7,875 nt of DNA, taken from contig JAFGEM010000016.1 of assembly GCA_016931555.1 (NCBI GenBank), forward strand, positions 1-7,875, read 5' to 3'. Positions 5,306 to 7,875 of the stretch are shown one piece after another. This stretch comes from Candidatus Iainarchaeum sp. (lineage in GTDB: Archaea > Iainarchaeota > Iainarchaeia > Iainarchaeales > GCA-2688035). Position 1 is the stretch's first letter; the number at the start of each line of letters is the position of its first letter. Under the pieces are notes generated by a model, which saw only the letters and a list, made by a program, of their open reading frames with translations, searched no databases and had not been told where the DNA came from. The translations under genes and the position numbers were made by a program.

Positions 5306-6769
5306 ATGCCTGCACAAATTATTGACGGAAAAGCGCTCGCACAGAAGGTTCTGGAGAGTGCAGGGAAAAAGGCAAAGGAACTTGCAAAAAAAGGCACTGT
5401 TCCCGGATTGGCAATTGTTCAAATTGGAGATTTGCCTGAAAGCAATTTGTATATTCGCAAGAAACTGGAGGCAGCCAAGGCACAGGGAGTAAATGCGCGG
5501 CTTGAAAAGCTGCGGGAACAGGCGAGCTTTGAAGAGGTTGCCGCAACAATAGAGGAATTGAATTCCGATAAAAGCGTGCACGGGATAATAGTGCAATTGC
5601 CGCTTCCAGTGCATGTTGACACTATGCGGGTTTTGAATTTAATTGCAATTGAAAAAGACGTTGACGGATGCAACCCCAAAAGCCAGGGAAAACTGCTTTG
5701 CGAGGAAAAGGGTTTTGCTCCCGCAACTGCAAAAGGAGTAATGAAGTTATTGCAGAGTACTGGGGAAAGCATTGTTGGCAAGAAAGCTGTTATGGTTGGG
5801 GCGAGCAATATTGCGGGAAAGCCAATAGCAGTAATGCTTTTGAATGCCGAGGCAACTGTAACAATATGCCACAAAAAAACAATTGACCTGGCCTCGTATA
5901 CAAGAGATGCGGATATTCTTGTTGTTGCAACAGGCAACGCGCATCTGATTAAAGAGGACATGGTTAAAGAGGGGGCAATTGTAATTGATGTTGGAATTAA
6001 CAGGGTTGATGGAAAACTTGTCGGGGATGTCGATTTTGAAAAAGTAAAGGAAAAAGCAGGTTGGATTACTCCCGTGCCCGGCGGTGTAGGGCCAATGACT
6101 GTTGCCTGCTTAATAGAGAATGCTGTTGAGGCAACAGACCAGCAGACAAAATCAAAATTAAGGATTGGAGTTCTGGGTTCTACAAGGGGAACAGATTTGC
6201 AGGCAGTTATTGATGCAATTGAAAAAGGGAAATTGGATGCGGAAATCGCAATTGTAGTGAGCAATGAAAGAAACGCTTACATTCTTGAAAGGGCAAAAAA
6301 CCATGGAATTGACACTCACTGTGTCAGCCACAAAGAGTTTCCAACAAGGGAAGCGTTTGACAATGCAATTGCGGAAAAGCTCGAGGAAAAAAACGTTGAT
6401 TTGGTTCTAATGATTGGCTTTATGCGCATATTGTCCGGAGACTTTTGCAACCGCTTCAAATACAGGCTAATGAATATTCACCCCTCTCTGCTGCCGATGT
6501 TTGCCGGGGGCATGGACACTGATGTGCATTCAGAAGTCAAAAAACTTGGGTTAAAGGAAACTGGCTGCACTTTGCATTTTGTGACTGCAGAGGTTGACGA
6601 GGGCCCAATTATAATGCAGCAAAAAGTTGCAGTTGGGGAAAATGATTCTGTTGAAGATATAAAGAATAAGGTGCAGAAGGCAGAGCAGCAAGCAATCCTG
6701 AAGGCAATTGAATTGTTTGGAAAGGGAAAAATTGTTGTGGAAAAAAATAAGGTTAAGATTCTGGAGTAG
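5306..6769 (+). CDS. folD-purN: FolD-PurN fusion: methylene-THF dehydrogenase/cyclohydrolase joined to GAR formyltransferase
   Basis: One 487-aa cytosolic enzyme. The FolD half (about 1-276) converts 5,10-methylene-THF to 10-formyl-THF. The PurN half (about 284-487) uses that product to formylate GAR to FGAR, the third step of purine synthesis. FolD signatures: IIDGK (5-9), catalytic Y49 and K53, VQLPLP (96-101, Q97), KDVDG (117-121, D120), NAD(P) loop VGASNIAGKP (164-173) and PGGVGPMTV (258-266). PurN signatures: substrate loop GSTRGTDLQ (291-299), GFMRIL (371-376), NIHPSLLP (390-397, N390 and H392), HFVT (424-427, H424) and DEGPIIMQ (431-438, D431). The linker is only about 8-10 residues, with no stop, ribosome site or start at the junction. 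Start ATG 5306 fits the FolD N-terminus. The usual FolD PCTPxG reads PATAKG here (139-144). Both active sites look intact. It converges on purD. Confidence 0.95.
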   Translation: MPAQIIDGKALAQKVLESAGKKAKELAKKGTVPGLAIVQIGDLPESNLYIRKKLEAAKAQGVNARLEKLREQASFEEVAATIEELNSDKSVHGIIVQLPLPVHVDTMRVLNLIAIEKDVDGCNPKSQGKLLCEEKGFAPATAKGVMKLLQSTGESIVGKKAVMVGASNIAGKPIAVMLLNAEATVTICHKKTIDLASYTRDADILVVATGNAHLIKEDMVKEGAIVIDVGINRVDGKLVGDVDFEKVKEKAGWITPVPGGVGPMTVACLIENAVEATDQQTKSKLRIGVLGSTRGTDLQAVIDAIEKGKLDAEIAIVVSNERNAYILERAKNHGIDTHCVSHKEFPTREAFDNAIAEKLEEKNVDLVLMIGFMRILSGDFCNRFKYRLMNIHPSLLPMFAGGMDTDVHSEVKKLGLKETGCTLHFVTAEVDEGPIIMQQKVAVGENDSVEDIKNKVQKAEQQAILKAIELFGKGKIVVEKNKVKILE

Positions 6770-6775
6770 GGTTCT

Positions 6776-6794
6776 TAAAAAATTAATTTTTAAA
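6776..6794 (+). terminator. A/T palindrome and T-run after folD-purN
   Basis: A nearly perfect inverted repeat (TTAAAAAATT followed by AATTTTTAA) starts 7 bp after the folD-purN stop and includes a T5 run on the + strand. It could end + strand transcription and, by symmetry, also slow - strand polymerase leaving purD. Confidence 0.4.
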
Positions 6795-6813
6795 TTTGGG
6801 AAATTTGGCATTT

Positions 6814-6821
6814 AAAAAAAA
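6814..6821 (-). terminator. T8 terminator directly after purD
   Basis: Eight consecutive A on the + strand (T8 on the - strand) abut the purD TGA at 6822-6824. A bare T-run at this place is a typical archaeal terminator. Confidence 0.5.
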
Positions 6822-7875
6822 TCAGGATTTTGAATTAGGCCTTTCCAATGCCCTGTGCCCAATGTCTTTTCGAAAATGCGCGCCTTGGAAACGGATTTTT
6901 TTTACTGCTTTGTAAGCGTTTTCAATTGATTCTTTAATATCATTTCCAAGCGCAGTTACTCCGAGCACGCGGCCGCCGTCAGTAACTACTTTGCCTTTCT
7001 CGAGCTTTGTTCCAGCATGGAAAACAATTGCACCCGTTGCCGCAGCCTCTTTCAACCCCTGAATTTCTTTTCCCTTTTCATATTTTTCAGGATAACCCTG
7101 CGAAGCCATTACAACGCATGTTGCTGCCTGTGAATTCCAATCCAAAACCAAGTCAGAGAGAGTGCCGTTACAGCAGGCAAGCATTACCTCTGCCAGATCA
7201 AACTCCATTCTTGGGATTACAACCTGTGCCTCGGGGTCTCCAAAGCGAACATTGAATTCTAAAACGTGCGGCTTGCCTTCCACAATCATTAAACCGAGAT
7301 AGAGAACGCCTTTGAATGGAATTTCCATTTCCTGCATTTCGCGCAGGACAGGCTCAACAATATTGTCTCCAATAGCAAGCTGCATTTCCTCAGTAACAAC
7401 AGGCGCTGGGCTGTATGCGCCCATGCCACCAGTATTCAAACCATTGTCCCCGTCAAGCGCTCTTTTATGGTCCTGGCTTGAAGCCATTAGAGTGTATGAA
7501 GAACCATCACAGAATGCGAGAACCGAAGCCTCCTCCCCTGAAAGCAAGTCCTCTACAACTGCTTTTTTGCCTGCAGAGCCGAATGCTTTTTCAACAAAAA
7601 TTTTTTCAAGCGCCTTAATAATTTCCTGCTGGGAATTGCAAATGAGCACGCCTTTGCCTGCTGCCAGCCCGTCAGCTTTCACAGCAGCTTTCTGCATGTT
7701 CTTCTCCAAAACATTTTTTTTGGCTTCTTCAAAATTCTCTGCTGCAAAATAACCTGCTGTTGGAACTCCCGCTGCTTTCATAACCTCTTTGGAAAATGCC
7801 TTGCTGCCTTCGAGCATTGCGGCTTTTTTTGAAGGCCCAAAAATTTTGAGGCTGCGGCTTTCAAATTCATCAACA
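6822..7875 (-). CDS. purD: Phosphoribosylamine-glycine ligase (GAR synthetase), N-terminus cut by window edge
   Basis: Cytosolic ATP-grasp ligase: 5-phosphoribosylamine + glycine + ATP gives GAR, the second step of purine synthesis and the substrate of the PurN half encoded next door. 350 residues are visible. The frame stays open to 7875, so M at 7817 is internal, not the start; about the first 80 residues of the usual roughly 430 are missing. Visible in order are KIFGPSKKAAMLEGSKAF near the new end (10-27 of the visible part), the ATP-grasp strand VKADGLAAGKGVL, the glycine-rich GLNTGGMGAYSP, GVLYLGLM, and the metal/ATP-binding EFNVRFGDPEAQ. The C-terminal domain has HAGTKLEKGKVVTDGGRVLGVTA in two parts (HAGTKL, then GGRVLGVTALG) and ends with RKDIGHRAL, as in full-length PurD. 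The gene converges with folD-purN. No truncation or frameshift is seen in the visible part. Confidence 0.95.
   Translation of the reverse strand, partial: VDEFESRSLKIFGPSKKAAMLEGSKAFSKEVMKAAGVPTAGYFAAENFEEAKKNVLEKNMQKAAVKADGLAAGKGVLICNSQQEIIKALEKIFVEKAFGSAGKKAVVEDLLSGEEASVLAFCDGSSYTLMASSQDHKRALDGDNGLNTGGMGAYSPAPVVTEEMQLAIGDNIVEPVLREMQEMEIPFKGVLYLGLMIVEGKPHVLEFNVRFGDPEAQVVIPRMEFDLAEVMLACCNGTLSDLVLDWNSQAATCVVMASQGYPEKYEKGKEIQGLKEAAATGAIVFHAGTKLEKGKVVTDGGRVLGVTALGNDIKESIENAYKAVKKIRFQGAHFRKDIGHRALERPNSKS

Noticed and set aside
5419..6264. 281-residue open frame on the - strand
   Set aside because: It lies wholly antisense to the FolD half, which has many conserved motifs. Its Ser/Thr/Ile-rich composition is that of a mirror frame.
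7312..7752. 146-residue open frame on the + strand
   Set aside because: Antisense to well-conserved purD ATP-grasp sequence, with shadow-frame composition.
1..7875. Frequent GCAATTG/CAATTG words across the window, considered as a dispersed regulatory or uptake motif
   Set aside because: They occur inside genes in frame as Ala-Ile/Thr-Ile and similar codons, which is explained by codon use in an A/T-rich genome.
1..7875. Search for tRNA, rRNA, CRISPR repeats, insertion sequences and attachment sites
   Set aside because: No cloverleaf, regularly spaced repeats, transposase-like sequence or flanking repeats were seen.

Overview
The window looks archaeal, most likely from a small-genome DPANN-type lineage such as Diapherotrites, Micrarchaeota or a relative; the lineage is inferred, not proven. 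The archaeal evidence is a pilin with a class III (QGTTEY-type) signal peptide, an archaeal-style secretion ATPase with two separate platform proteins, A/T-rich TATA-like boxes just upstream of genes, terminators made of bare T-runs without hairpins, and GGTG/AGGAGGT ribosome-binding sites. The DNA is moderately A+T-rich, codon use looks even throughout, and there are no RNA genes, insertion sequences or CRISPR arrays.

Left part (1-5156, all + strand): a surface-filament locus. It opens with the 3' end of an unrecognised, probably exported protein (2-607). Next come a GspE/TadA/FlaI-family ATPase (659-2632), two tandem TadC/FlaJ-like platform membrane proteins (2635-3522 and 3519-4613, coupled by a 2-nt gap and a 4-nt overlap), and a small pilin (4672-5124). 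The pilin has its own TATA-like element, the best Shine-Dalgarno in the window and a poly-T terminator. The ATPase would power assembly, the two integral membrane proteins would form the inner-membrane platform, and the pilin would be the filament subunit after cleavage by a prepilin peptidase that is not encoded here. The split platform resembles Tad/Epd-type pili more than the single FlaJ of archaella.

Right part (5270-7875): purine and one-carbon metabolism. A + strand gene (5306-6769) encodes one polypeptide that joins a full FolD (methylene-THF dehydrogenase/methenyl-THF cyclohydrolase) to a full PurN (GAR formyltransferase). Facing it tail-to-tail on the - strand is purD (6822 to beyond 7875), cut off by the window edge. 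PurD makes GAR, the FolD half makes 10-formyl-THF, and the PurN half combines them, so the two genes cover consecutive steps of purine synthesis plus supply of the formyl donor. A/T-rich terminators for both strands sit in the 52-bp gap between them.

The most notable points are the FolD-PurN fusion, and a 45-bp tandem duplication in the charged N-terminal tail of the ATPase that ends at a strong internal Shine-Dalgarno and ATG, suggesting a second or corrected start. I found nothing that clearly amounts to a wholly new biological system.
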